A stretch of DNA of 64,000 bases, from positions 35,994 to 99,993 of the forward strand of contig NZ_BMEM01000004.1 of the NCBI RefSeq assembly GCF_014636495.1, in the 5' to 3' direction. Made by a program: the position numbers and the translations under genes. Numbering within the stretch: position 1 is the stretch's first letter; every line of letters starts with the position of its first letter. Below, piece by piece: positions 8,371-18,613 of this stretch. The notes under the pieces were generated by a model that saw only the letters and a list, made by a program, of their open reading frames with translations, had not been told where the DNA came from and ran no database searches. The DNA is from Ornithinimicrobium tianjinense (GTDB lineage Bacteria > Actinomycetota > Actinomycetes > Actinomycetales > Dermatophilaceae).

Positions 8371-9603
8371 ATGGTCCGCGTGACCGAGCAGACCCAGACC
8401 CCAGTCTCCCGCATCTCCCGCCGGATCGGCGCCATCGCCGAGTCGGCGACGCTGGCCGTGGACGCCAAGGCCAAGGCCCTCAAGGCCCAGGGTCGACCGG
8501 TGATCGGCTTCGGCGCCGGCGAGCCGGACTTCCCCACGCCGGACTACATCGTCGAGGCGGCCGTCGCGGCGGCCGCCGACCCGGTGAACCACCGCTACTC
8601 CCCCGCCGGCGGGCTGCCCGACCTCAAGGCCGCCATCGTCGCCAAGACCCGGCGCGACTCCGGGTATGCCGTGGAGCCCGCCAACGTGCTCATCACCAAC
8701 GGCGGCAAGCAGGCCGTCTACAACACCTTTGCCGCGCTGCTCGACCCGGGCGACGAGGTCATCCTGCCCACCCCCTACTGGACCACCTACCCCGAGGCGA
8801 TCCGGCTCGCCGGCGGTGAGCCGGTCGAGGTGTTCGCGGGCGCGGACGCGGCATACCTGGTCACCGTGGAGCAGCTCGAGGCGGCCCGCACCGACAAGAC
8901 CAAGGTGCTGCTCTTCTGCTCCCCCTCCAACCCGACCGGGGCGGTGTACTCCCCCGAGCAGGTCGAGGCGATCGGGCGCTGGGCGCTGGAGCACGGCATC
9001 TGGGTGGTGACCGACGAGATCTACGAGCACCTGCTCTACGACGGCGCCCAGGCCCCGTCGATGCCGGTCGTCGTGCCCGAGCTGGCCGACACGTGCGTGG
9101 TGCTCAACGGCGTCGCCAAGACCTACGCGATGACCGGCTGGCGCGTCGGCTGGATGATCGGCCCCAAGGACGTCATCAAGGCCGCCACCAACCTGCAGAG
9201 CCACGCGACCTCCAACGTCGCCAACGTCTCCCAGCGCGCCGCGATCGCCGCCCTCGAGGGCTCGCTCGACGCGGTCGAGGAGATGAAGGTGGCCTTCGAC
9301 CGCCGGCGCCGGCTCATGGTCGAGATGCTCAACGCCATCGAGGGCGTCCACTGCCCGGTGCCCCAGGGCGCGTTCTACGCCTACCCGTCGGTCGAGGGGG
9401 TCCTCGGCAAGGAGATCAGGGGCAGGCGGCCGCAGACCTCCGCCGAGCTCGCGGCGCTCATCCTCGACGAGGTCGAGGTGGCCGTGGTCCCCGGCGAGGC
9501 GTTCGGGCCGAGCGGTTACCTGCGGCTGAGCTACGCGCTGGGCGACGAGGACCTCAAGGAGGGCGTGGGCCGCATCCAGGCCCTGCTGGGCGAGGCCCGC
9601 TGA
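8371..9603 (+). CDS. Class I PLP-dependent aminotransferase (aspartate aminotransferase type)
   Basis: This 410-residue fold-type I aminotransferase has the cofactor-binding elements [30 protein letters not shown] and [13 protein letters not shown]. The Schiff-base lysine is Lys250 in [16 protein letters not shown]. The C-terminal substrate arginine is in GYLRLSYA. Close homologues are annotated as AspC/AspAT, moving amino groups between aspartate and 2-oxoglutarate; exact specificity cannot be read from sequence. It is transcribed away from secE and converges on argG at a shared hairpin. Confidence 0.9.
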   Translation: MVRVTEQTQTPVSRISRRIGAIAESATLAVDAKAKALKAQGRPVIGFGAGEPDFPTPDYIVEAAVAAAADPVNHRYSPAGGLPDLKAAIVAKTRRDSGYAVEPANVLITNGGKQAVYNTFAALLDPGDEVILPTPYWTTYPEAIRLAGGEPVEVFAGADAAYLVTVEQLEAARTDKTKVLLFCSPSNPTGAVYSPEQVEAIGRWALEHGIWVVTDEIYEHLLYDGAQAPSMPVVVPELADTCVVLNGVAKTYAMTGWRVGWMIGPKDVIKAATNLQSHATSNVANVSQRAAIAALEGSLDAVEEMKVAFDRRRRLMVEMLNAIEGVHCPVPQGAFYAYPSVEGVLGKEIRGRRPQTSAELAALILDEVEVAVVPGEAFGPSGYLRLSYALGDEDLKEGVGRIQALLGEAR

Positions 9604-9636
9604 GCCACCCGCCGCGACCTGCCTGGACCACATGAC

Positions 9637-9680
9637 ACCGGGCGCACGATCTGCCCCCTGAGACAGATCGTGCGCCCGGT
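9637..9680. terminator. Bidirectional terminator between aminotransferase and argG
   Basis: A 17-bp stem (ACCGGGCGCACGATCTG-type arms, 9637-9653 with 9664-9680) and a 10-base loop separate two convergent genes. Both stop codons lie within 40 bases. Confidence 0.85.
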
Positions 9681-9698
9681 GGTCCGTGGCGGCAGCGG

Positions 9699-11188
<1,490 letters not shown>

Positions 11189-11219
11189 TCTGCTGGTCAG
11201 CGCACAGTGGTCGGCTACT

Positions 11220-11795
11220 GTGGAGGGCCTTGAACCAAAGGCGAGTCGACTCCTCGAACGCTTCCTAGCCGATCTTCTGCGCTCGCTTGGCGCGCTCGCC
11301 CTGCTGTTGGTGCTTCCCGTTGCCGCTTGCTCCCCCGCCCAGAACAGTTCGACGGCCCCGATGGACCGGCAGGCAGAGCAGGCCTCGGCCAGGGAATTCT
11401 TCGGGCGGGTCGCGGACTGCATGACCGGACACGGCTTTCCGGCGGAGGTGATCGACGACGGGAGCCGGGGGGGGGTAGAGTTCGCGTCTCCTCCCGGCCA
11501 GGAAGCCGCTGCGGAGAGCGCCTACGGGTCGTGCGCCGAGGAGAACGGCGGGGAGCCGACGCCTGCACCGCCCAGCGACAACGAGGTCGAGGAGATCTAC
11601 CAGAACCTGCTCGAAGTGCGGGACTGCCTGGAGGGCGAGGGCTACACCACCCCCGACCCGCCCAGCCTCGCGACCTTCGTCGAGCAGTACCGTAGGGCCG
11701 GCCTCGACCAGGAGGTCACGCTGTGGAGCCCATATCCGGTGCCGGGTGGCCTCGTGGACGTCGGGGCGTTGCAGGCGTGTCCCGGCGGGGAGTAG
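11220..11795 (+). CDS. Putative lipoprotein of unknown function
   Basis: This roughly 191-residue secreted lipoprotein has a hydrophobic segment RSLGALALLLVLPVAAC, with the lipobox cysteine at residue 37 from the chosen GTG. That gives an unusually long n-region, so the true start may differ. The mature part has two repeats of a Cys-containing pattern (RVADCMTGHGFP and EVRDCLEGEGYTTPDPPSLATFVEQYR). This pairing is seen in actinobacterial lipoproteins of unknown role. It is transcribed divergently from argG. Confidence 0.65.
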   Translation: MEGLEPKASRLLERFLADLLRSLGALALLLVLPVAACSPAQNSSTAPMDRQAEQASAREFFGRVADCMTGHGFPAEVIDDGSRGGVEFASPPGQEAAAESAYGSCAEENGGEPTPAPPSDNEVEEIYQNLLEVRDCLEGEGYTTPDPPSLATFVEQYRRAGLDQEVTLWSPYPVPGGLVDVGALQACPGGE

Positions 11796-11907
11796 AACCG
11801 CCGCGCCACAGCACCTTGCGGCGCGGGTCCGGTCACTGCTCAGCCCATGGCTCCCAGCAGGTCGGAGACGTCCTCGGGCCCGTCGTCCGCGACAGTAGGC
11901 CTTCCGG

Positions 11908-12615
11908 CTATTCGTCGCCGCGCAGCTGGAAGTGCGCCAGCCGCCACCCGGCGAACGCGACGCCCGCCACCAGCACGAAGACCCCGGCGACCACGGCGTA
12001 GGTCAGGCCCATGTCGACCGGCATGTCGATGTCGGCGACGGCCTCGGTGACGCGCTGGGTGAACGACTGCACGGACACGTAGCGCAGCCCGGTGAGCAGG
12101 GTGCCGAGCCCGCGCTCGATGAGCAGCACGTAGACGAGCCCGGCGATCATCCCGTGCCGGGTCGCCGCCGACATCGCGGTGAAGAGCGCCGTGTAGAGGA
12201 CGGCCCCGACCGCGCCGGCCACCGCGGATGCCAGCACCCACCGACCGCTCACCCCGCCCGCGAGCGCCGCGGCCGCGAGCCCGCCCGCGCCCAGGACGGC
12301 CGACACCCCGGCCGCGGTGAGCCACTTGCTGGCGGCCACGACATACCGGGAGACGGGGGTGGACAGGAGGTAGACGACCGAGCCGTCGTCGATCTCCGGG
12401 CCGAGGACGCCGTTGGCCGCGAGCAGCGCGACGAGCGGGACGACGACCGCCAGGCCGACCTCGACCAGGACGCCGCGGGCGCTGATCGCCTCGCCGGTGA
12501 GCAGCCGCACCACGACCGCCAGGAGCACCAGGACCAGCGGCAGCGCGGCGAGCACGAGTCCGCGACGCTGGCCGACGAGGGCCTGCAGGGCCAGCCTGCT
12601 GATGGTCGGGTTCAT
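11908..12615 (-). CDS. ABC-2 type transporter permease
   Basis: This 235-residue, six-helix membrane protein is the last gene of a four-gene exporter operon. It has the ABC-2 permease pattern: GVLGPEIDDGSVVYLLSTPVSRYVVAASKW followed by four hydrophobic helices. The ATG overlaps the stop of the upstream ATPase by four bases, implying translational coupling. Substrate is unknown. Confidence 0.85.
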   Translation of the reverse strand: MNPTISRLALQALVGQRRGLVLAALPLVLVLLAVVVRLLTGEAISARGVLVEVGLAVVVPLVALLAANGVLGPEIDDGSVVYLLSTPVSRYVVAASKWLTAAGVSAVLGAGGLAAAALAGGVSGRWVLASAVAGAVGAVLYTALFTAMSAATRHGMIAGLVYVLLIERGLGTLLTGLRYVSVQSFTQRVTEAVADIDMPVDMGLTYAVVAGVFVLVAGVAFAGWRLAHFQLRGDE

Positions 12616-13535
12616 GACTGCACCAGGTAGGTGAAGACCGACTCCAGCGACTCGTCGGTCGGGGTGAGCTCGCGCACCGTGATCCCGGCGTCGCGGGCCA
12701 GGGTGGGCAGGGCGCGGGCGAAGTCGCCCATGTCGGTCACCTCCACGTGGACCTCGTCGGTGCCGGCCGTGCTCGCGAGCGCGACGCTGCGGACGCTGCG
12801 CTGACGCATGAGCGCGGCGGCCAGGGCCCGGTCGTCGCTACTGCGGACGGTGTAGCGGGTGGGGCGGTCGGTCATCAGCCGCCGGATCGCGCCGAAGTCG
12901 CCGCTGGCGGCGTGCCGGCCGGAGACGACGACCTCGACGTGGCGGGCGATGTGCTCGACCTCCTCGAGGATGTGGCTGGAGAAGAGCACGGTGCGTCCCT
13001 CCTCGCCCATCCGGGTGAGCAGCTCCATGAGGTGCATCCGCTGCCGCGGGTCGACGCCGTTGAAAGGCTCGTCCAGCAGCAGCACGCCCGGCTCGTGGAC
13101 CAGGGCGCTGGCCAGCTTGGCACGCTGGCGCATCCCCTTGGAATAGGTGCTGATCGGGCGGTCGGCGGCGTCGACGAGGTCGACCTCCTCCAGCGCCCGC
13201 TGCGTCGCGCGCCGGGTGTCCGAAAGCTTGTGCAGCTCCGCGCTGGCCTGCACGAACTGGCGGCCGGTGAGGTAGGAGAAGCTCACCTCGCGCTCGGGCA
13301 CGAGCCCGAGCTCGGAGTATGCCGTGACGTCCCGCCAGACCGGGCGCCCGCCCAGCGTGACCTGGCCCGCCGAGGGCGCGAGGAAGCCGGACATCATCGC
13401 GATGAGGGTGGACTTGCCGGCACCGTTGGGGCCGAGCAGGCCGGTGACGCCGGGGCCGATCGTCATCGAGACGTCGTTGACGGCGACGACGTTGCCGTAC
13501 CAGCGGCTGACGTTGTCGAGGACGAGCTCGGTCAT
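12612..13535 (-). CDS. ABC transporter ATP-binding protein
   Basis: This 307-residue cytoplasmic ATPase has Walker A GPNGAGKST, a Q-loop region near LGLVPE, signature YSKGMRQR and Walker B VLLLDEPFNGVD, with SSHILEEVEHIARH as switch. The start overlaps the preceding permease stop by four bases. With the neighbouring permeases it probably forms an ABC-2 exporter; the C-terminal 90 residues are a typical DrrA/CcmA-like extension. Confidence 0.9.
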   Translation of the reverse strand: MTELVLDNVSRWYGNVVAVNDVSMTIGPGVTGLLGPNGAGKSTLIAMMSGFLAPSAGQVTLGGRPVWRDVTAYSELGLVPEREVSFSYLTGRQFVQASAELHKLSDTRRATQRALEEVDLVDAADRPISTYSKGMRQRAKLASALVHEPGVLLLDEPFNGVDPRQRMHLMELLTRMGEEGRTVLFSSHILEEVEHIARHVEVVVSGRHAASGDFGAIRRLMTDRPTRYTVRSSDDRALAAALMRQRSVRSVALASTAGTDEVHVEVTDMGDFARALPTLARDAGITVRELTPTDESLESVFTYLVQS

Positions 13536-14413
13536 CGCGACCCCCTCGTGCGGTAGCGGCGGACCAGCAGGAGGAGCGCCGCCGCGGCGGCTGCCAGGGC
13601 GATCAGCAGCATCAGCGCCGCCGTCGTGGGGTTGTCCGGCGGCGTCTCGAAGGAGCTCGCCGCGTCGCCGAGGCCGTGCTGGACGGCGTCGACGAGGACG
13701 AACGGGCTGATCAGGCCCAGCCAGGCGGCCGCGTCCTCGACCCCCTGCTCCCGGCCGATCTCCTGCAGGATCGCGGTGGCGCCGAGCCCGAAGATCAGCA
13801 CCACGATCGTGCCGCCGATCGCGAGGCCGCGGCGCATCGTCAGGCTCGCCGCGGTGGCGCCGACGGTCGCGAGGAGCACGGCCAGCAGCAGCGCGCCCGC
13901 GAGCGCCACGAGGAAACGGGGCAGCTCGTCCCTGACCTCGGCACCGGCCCCCAGTCCCCCGACGAACATCACCACCAGCGGCGTGACGACGAAGGCCAGG
14001 ATCGCGAGCACCAGCGAGGCCCAGCGCACGAGCGCGAAGGCGGCCGGGCCGAGCGGCCGGGCGAGATAGAGGCTGATGGCGCCCGAGCGCAGGTCCCGGG
14101 TGAAGAGCACGGGAGCCTGCGCCGCCACGAACAGCGAGACGAAGGCCGCGGTCACCTGCTGGTAGCCGGCGTAGTTGAGCAGCTCGGAGTCCATCCCGAC
14201 GAAGCTGATGATGCCGACGAAGACGATCGCCGGGACGAGCGTGACGACCAGCAGCCCGAACGGCAGGACCTTGGACCGCGCGGAGCGCCCGAAGCCGAAG
14301 GTGGACAGCGCCCCGTGCCGGAGCAGCCCGGCGACGATCCCCCACCGGCCCTCGCGGGGACCGGTGTAGGGGCGGTAGCCGATGTCGTGGATGACTCCCG
14401 TGCGCTCGCTCAT
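13532..14413 (-). CDS. ABC-2 type transporter permease
   Basis: The 293-residue membrane protein begins with a conserved cytoplasmic segment, IHDIGYRPYTGPREGRWGI, seen in actinobacterial permeases coupled to CcmA-like ATPases. Six hydrophobic helices follow. RDLRSGAISLYLARPLGPAAFALVRW is the usual cytoplasmic coupling region. It overlaps both neighbours by four bases. Confidence 0.87.
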   Translation of the reverse strand: MSERTGVIHDIGYRPYTGPREGRWGIVAGLLRHGALSTFGFGRSARSKVLPFGLLVVTLVPAIVFVGIISFVGMDSELLNYAGYQQVTAAFVSLFVAAQAPVLFTRDLRSGAISLYLARPLGPAAFALVRWASLVLAILAFVVTPLVVMFVGGLGAGAEVRDELPRFLVALAGALLLAVLLATVGATAASLTMRRGLAIGGTIVVLIFGLGATAILQEIGREQGVEDAAAWLGLISPFVLVDAVQHGLGDAASSFETPPDNPTTAALMLLIALAAAAAALLLLVRRYRTRGSR

Positions 14414-15336
14414 GCCGGCACCTCCTCCCGGAAGACGTCCTCGAGCCGGCCCGTCTGCGGCTGGATCCGCACGAGGCCGAGGCCGAGCTCGGCCGCCAGG
14501 TCGCGCACGATGTCACGCAGGGCGTCCGGCGGCGCGTCGGCCGGGTCGATCTCGAGGAGCTGCCCGCGTGGCTGCCAGGCGACACCGCGCGCGGCGAGCG
14601 CCTGCCCCATACGGGACTGGGCGTCCTCGCCGAGCACCTCGACGAGGACGTGGCCGGTGTCGGCGGTGAACGCCGTGGTCGCCTCCGAGCGCAGCAGGTG
14701 GCCGGCATCGAGGACCACGACGTGGTCGCTGATCCGCTCCAGCTCGCCGAGCAGGTGGGAGGTGACCAGCACCGGTATGCCGAAGTCGTGGCCGATCCGC
14801 CGCACCAGCGCCAGCATGTCCTCGCGCGCCGCGGGGTCGAGGCCGTTGGTGGGCTCGTCGAGCATGACCAGACGGGGGTCGTGGACCAGGGCCTGCGCGA
14901 GCTTGGCGCGCTGCTTCATCCCCGTGGAGTAGCCACCCATGAGCCGGTAGCGCTCCTCGGCGAGGCCGACGTGGCGCAGCACGTCCGCGGCCCGCTCGCG
15001 GGCGGCGGCAGGCGGCAGACCGGAGACGCGGCCCATGTGGACGACGAAGTCGATGGCGCGCATGTCGGGCGGCAGGCAGTCGTGCTCGGGCATGTAGCCG
15101 ACCGCCGTGCGGATCGCCTCGCCCTCTGTGCGGATGTCGTGGCCGAGCACCGTCGCGTCGCCGGAGGTCGGCGACAGCAGGCCGAGGAGGATCTTGATGA
15201 GGGTGGACTTGCCCGCGCCGTTGGCGCCGACCACGCCCGTCACCCCCTCCCCCACGTCGATGCTGAGCGAGTCGAGCGCCGCGACCTTGCTGCCCCCGTA
15301 GCGCTTGGTCAGCACCCTGGTCTGGATGACGGTCAC
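14410..15336 (-). CDS. ABC transporter ATP-binding protein
   Basis: This 308-residue first gene of the operon has Walker A GANGAGKST, signature YSTGMKQR, Walker B LVMLDEPTNGLD and the switch region VTSHLLGELERISDH. Two ATPases and two permeases in alternating order suggest two exporter half-complexes or one heteromeric exporter. The divergent gene is adenosine deaminase, 92 bases away. Confidence 0.9.
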   Translation of the reverse strand: MTVIQTRVLTKRYGGSKVAALDSLSIDVGEGVTGVVGANGAGKSTLIKILLGLLSPTSGDATVLGHDIRTEGEAIRTAVGYMPEHDCLPPDMRAIDFVVHMGRVSGLPPAAARERAADVLRHVGLAEERYRLMGGYSTGMKQRAKLAQALVHDPRLVMLDEPTNGLDPAAREDMLALVRRIGHDFGIPVLVTSHLLGELERISDHVVVLDAGHLLRSEATTAFTADTGHVLVEVLGEDAQSRMGQALAARGVAWQPRGQLLEIDPADAPPDALRDIVRDLAAELGLGLVRIQPQTGRLEDVFREEVPA

Positions 15337-15428
15337 GGGACGACCTTAGTCAGCGGGTCCGGGGCCGGCTGTGGGGCTGGCCCCCGTGTCCGACGGCGGT
15401 CAGCCGTCGGCGGTATACATGGACGACC

Positions 15429-16496
15429 ATGACGACCCCGCCGACCACCCCCGCTCCCGGCCGCTCGGTCGTCGACCTGCCGAAGGCGCACCTGCACCTG
15501 CACTTCACCGGGTCGATGCGCGTCTCGACGGTGCGGGAGATGGCCGAGAGCCACGGGATGCGGCTGCCGCGTGCGTTCACGACGCAGTGGCCGCCGCAGC
15601 TGTCGGGCACGGACGAGCGCGGCTGGTTCCGGTTCCAGCGTCTGTATGACGCAGCCCGGGCGTGCGTGCGCTCGGAGGCCGACATGCGACGGATCGTCCG
15701 CGAGGCCGCCGAGGACGACGCGGCGGAGGGCTCGCGCTGGCTCGAGCTGCAGGTGGACCCGACGTCCTACGCCCCCTTCGTCGGCGGCATCACCCCCGCG
15801 ATCGAGATCGTGCTCGACGAGGCCCGGGCAGCGAGCGCGGCGACCGGCACGCAGGTCGCGGTCGTGGTCGCCGCCAGCCGGATGCGGCACCCGTTCGAGG
15901 CCCGGACGCTGGCCCGCCTGGCAGCACGTCACGCCGGGGAGGGCGCGGGGACCGTGGTCGGCTTCGGGCTGTCCAACGACGAGCGGCGCGGCCTGACGAG
16001 CGAGTTCGCGCCCGCGTTCCGCATCGCGGCGCAGGCCGGCCTCGCCAGCGTGCCGCACGCCGGGGAGCTGCTCGGTGCCGACCACGTGCACGTCGCGCTC
16101 GACCACCTGCTGCCCGACCGGCTGGGCCACGGGGTGCGCTCGGCCGAGGACCCCGCGGTGCTTCGGCGGGTGGTCGACGAGCAGGTCACGCTGGAGGTGT
16201 GCCCCGCGAGCAACGTCGCCCTGGGCGTCTACCCCACGCTGTCCGACGTGCCGCTGCGGCAGCTGCTCGACGCCGGGGCACGGGTCGCCCTCGGCGCCGA
16301 CGACCCGCTCCTGTTCGGCAGTCGGCTCGCCGACCAGTACACCTCTGCCCGCCTCGACCAGGGCATGGACGACGCTGCGCTGGCGCAGCTGGCGCGTGGG
16401 TCTGTCGAGGGCTCGCTCGCCCCGACCGCCGTGAAGCGGGAGCTGCTGGAGCAGGTCGACGCCTGGCTCGAGGGGCCGGGTAGCCTGCCGGTGTGA
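15429..16496 (+). CDS. add: Adenosine deaminase family protein
   Basis: The 355-residue TIM-barrel metal hydrolase has the metal-binding HxH in PKAHLHLHFTG (about residues 21-27; His23 and His25). The third His and catalytic Glu lie in VPHAGELLG. RLGHGVRS, LEVCPASNV and GADDPLLFGS complete the site. The usual HLDG is HFTG here and SDDP is ADDP, so activity on adenosine rather than a related purine or pterin should be treated as likely, not proven. The stop overlaps the next gene's GTG. Confidence 0.85.
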   Translation: MTTPPTTPAPGRSVVDLPKAHLHLHFTGSMRVSTVREMAESHGMRLPRAFTTQWPPQLSGTDERGWFRFQRLYDAARACVRSEADMRRIVREAAEDDAAEGSRWLELQVDPTSYAPFVGGITPAIEIVLDEARAASAATGTQVAVVVAASRMRHPFEARTLARLAARHAGEGAGTVVGFGLSNDERRGLTSEFAPAFRIAAQAGLASVPHAGELLGADHVHVALDHLLPDRLGHGVRSAEDPAVLRRVVDEQVTLEVCPASNVALGVYPTLSDVPLRQLLDAGARVALGADDPLLFGSRLADQYTSARLDQGMDDAALAQLARGSVEGSLAPTAVKRELLEQVDAWLEGPGSLPV

Positions 16497-16852
16497 CCGA
16501 GGGAGGGGCCGGGCTCCGCCCGGTGCGCGACCGTTGGGGTCGGCTGGGCGCCCCTTCCCCCACCAACCCGCTGAGGATGCCGCCCCGCGGCAGTCCGCCC
16601 ACGACCTACCCGGTCGCGGAGCCGGCGCGGACCGCGCCGCTGCTGCGTCACCTCTCGGTGCCCGGTATGACGCTCGCGCTCGTCATGCTCTGGGTCGCGC
16701 TGACGCCGAGCCTGCTGCCGCGGGCCTGGTGGATGACCGCCGTGAACGTGGGCATGTCCACGGTCTACGGGTATGCCGTGGGCGACCTCCTGGGGCGGGT
16801 GGTCGCCTGGCTGGCGAGGCGCACGGACGTGCGGCTGACGCTCAACGCGTGA
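16493..16852 (+). pseudogene. Truncated Abhydrolase_9 N-terminal membrane domain
   Basis: This 119-residue remnant has LALVMLWVALTPSLLPRAWWMTAVNVGMSTVYGYAVGDLLGR. The ALTPSLLPR motif and helix pair are the hallmark of the N-terminal membrane domain of Abhydrolase_9 (PF15420/PF10081) proteins. Those proteins normally continue for about 400 residues into a serine hydrolase; here the frame stops directly before a tandem-repeat block. It is coupled to add by a four-base overlap. Either a broken gene or a short membrane protein. Confidence 0.6.
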
Positions 16853-16858
16853 GATTGC

Positions 16859-17022
16859 TTCCCCACCGGCAGCAAGCAGTCCGACGCTTCCACTGCGGCA
16901 GCAAGCAGTCCGGCGCTTCCACTGGGGAAGCAAGCAGTCCGGCGCTTCCACTCCGGAAGCAAGCAGTCCGGCGCTTCCAGTGGGGAAGCACCGGATCCAT
17001 TGCTTCCAGGGGGGAAGCGGTC
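16859..17022. repeat. 29-bp tandem repeat block
   Basis: About four imperfect 29-base units share AGCAAGCAGTCCGGCGCTTC plus a variable 9-base end (ACTGGGGA and variants). They are followed by a diverged unit and flanked by GCTTCC/GGAAGC half-palindromes. The block directly follows the truncated Abhydrolase_9_N frame. No coding potential is evident. Confidence 0.8.
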
Positions 17023-17120
17023 TCACGTCGGTGCACACCCCCAGGGCCGGATGACGGTTTGTCCACAGAGCTGCCGAGGGCGGTGGATCGTGTGGGGGTC
17101 CTCGCGCGACCATCCTGGCC

Positions 17121-17606
17121 ATGGCGAGGAGAAGACCGGAAGACGGCCCGCGGAGGGACGTCGGCCTCGCGCTGCGGGCGGACCGCCGGCGGCGGGGGCA
17201 GAGCCAGCGCGCTTATGCCGACCAGCGCGAGCTGAGCCCGAAGGTGCTGGCTACTGCGGAGGTCGACGCCGGATCGTTGAGCCTGGCCTCTCTGCTCCAC
17301 CTCCTGCAGGGCACCGGGTACGCCCTGGCTGTGGTGCCATCGGATCACGCTGCCACTGCTGAGACGCAGTGGGAGCCCACCGATCTCGTGGCCACCACGC
17401 GATCGGGGAGCAGGTTCCCACCGCACCGGGAGGTCCGGGAGAGCGACGGGCCGCTCTGGTGGTGGTACCACGAGATGATGGGGCGCCGCGGGTCGGGGAG
17501 GAGACCGGGGTGGACCGCTGAGGGGTTCACTCCCCCGCCGGGGACTCGGTACGGGAAGAAGCCACGACCGACGGAGGAGGACGAACCGCCGCGGTGGCCC
17601 TACTGA
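17121..17606 (+). CDS. Hypothetical protein with XRE-like helix-turn-helix
   Basis: This 161-residue protein has an N-terminal region (about residues 14-72) with the layout of an XRE helix-turn-helix: RRRRGQSQRAYADQRELSPKVLATAEVDAGSLSLASLLHLLQGTGYALAVV. The rest is Arg/Pro/Trp-rich and probably unstructured. It may be a DNA-binding protein. The stop codon lies in a 16-base tandem repeat. The family is not otherwise recognised. Confidence 0.6.
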   Translation: MARRRPEDGPRRDVGLALRADRRRRGQSQRAYADQRELSPKVLATAEVDAGSLSLASLLHLLQGTGYALAVVPSDHAATAETQWEPTDLVATTRSGSRFPPHREVRESDGPLWWWYHEMMGRRGSGRRPGWTAEGFTPPPGTRYGKKPRPTEEDEPPRWPY

Positions 17607-17666
17607 GCGGGGTCGGGACTGAACGGGGTCGGGACTGAGCGGCGTCGGGACTGAGCGGGGTCGTGG
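17603..17666. repeat. 16-bp tandem repeat, four units
   Basis: Four consecutive 16-base units of CTGAGCGGGGTCGGGA occur with one or two substitutions each. The first includes the stop codon of the preceding gene. Confidence 0.85.
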
Positions 17667-17679
17667 GCGCGGGGCGGGG

Positions 17680-18561
17680 TCAGCCGTTGTCCAGCGGACG
17701 AAGGGCGCCGGTGATGACGACCTGGTCCGGGGTCAGCCAGGGCGCGACCGTCTCGCGGACCGCGTCGACCGTCTGCCGGTCGGTGACCACCACGCCGACG
17801 TCGAGCAGTCCGGAGACGCCGCTGCCGGCACCGAGCAGACCCAGCTCGGAGAAGCGCTTGGCCAGGGCGTCCTGCGCCGCACGGACGTCCTGCTCCGGAG
17901 GCAGGTCGCGCGACTCGACGCACAGTCCGCCCTTCCACACCTCGCGCAGCCGCCCGTGCGTCTCCTCCGCGTCGGTGTCGGACGTGACGACGACGTTGAA
18001 CATGCTCGACCCGTCCGAGACCCACGACGTGACGTAGCCGTCCAGGTCCTGCAGTGCGCGCCCGAGCTCCTCCTGGTCGGCGGGATCGGCATACCCCTCC
18101 TGACCGCCCCGGAAGGGGTCGTCGCACAGCTGCGGGAAAGCAGACTGCTCGGGGGTGGGTCGCGCGAAGCCCTCGGGCGGCTCGGTCGAGACGGGGCGGG
18201 TCAGGGTGAAGGTGCCGCCCTCCCCGGCCTCGGCGTCGTAGGTGCCGACCACCCAGACGCCGTCTGCCCAGGTCACGCCCGCAGCACGCTCGGGCTGCAG
18301 CTCCTCCCAGGAGAAGGCACCCCTGAGCACCGGTCCACCGCACTGCGGCGGCAGGGACTCCGCGACCCCGCCCACGCAGATCTCCACCGGTGCGTCGGCG
18401 CTCGACTGCATGAGCATCCCGTGGCCGACCAGCTCCTCGCCCGGCTCCACGATCTGCACGTCCTCAGCCGTCGACGTGGGAGCACCGGCGTCGGTCGCGG
18501 TGCCGCAGGCGGCCAGGAGCAGGGGCACGACGGTGAGGCCGGCCCAGGAGGAGCAGCGCAT
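17680..18561 (-). CDS. Putative lipoprotein of unknown function
   Basis: This 293-residue exported lipoprotein has the signal LTVVPLLLAACGTATD, with the lipobox cysteine near residue 19. Four further cysteines (in EICVGG, PPQCGG, QLCDDP and GLCVES) suggest two extracytoplasmic disulphides. No enzymatic motif is visible. It converges on the HTH gene and lies about 50 bases downstream of murB on the same strand, possibly in its transcript. Confidence 0.7.
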   Translation of the reverse strand: MRCSSWAGLTVVPLLLAACGTATDAGAPTSTAEDVQIVEPGEELVGHGMLMQSSADAPVEICVGGVAESLPPQCGGPVLRGAFSWEELQPERAAGVTWADGVWVVGTYDAEAGEGGTFTLTRPVSTEPPEGFARPTPEQSAFPQLCDDPFRGGQEGYADPADQEELGRALQDLDGYVTSWVSDGSSMFNVVVTSDTDAEETHGRLREVWKGGLCVESRDLPPEQDVRAAQDALAKRFSELGLLGAGSGVSGLLDVGVVVTDRQTVDAVRETVAPWLTPDQVVITGALRPLDNG

Positions 18562-18613
18562 GGTCCATCCTCTCAGCAGCTATTTCACCTGTGTCGGTGT
18601 CGCGCCAGGTGCT

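Noticed and set aside
16859-17022. Array of small regulatory RNAs or tRNA-like repeats
   Set aside because: Units have only short half-palindromes and no conserved longer fold. No promoter was evident, so it is listed as a tandem repeat only.
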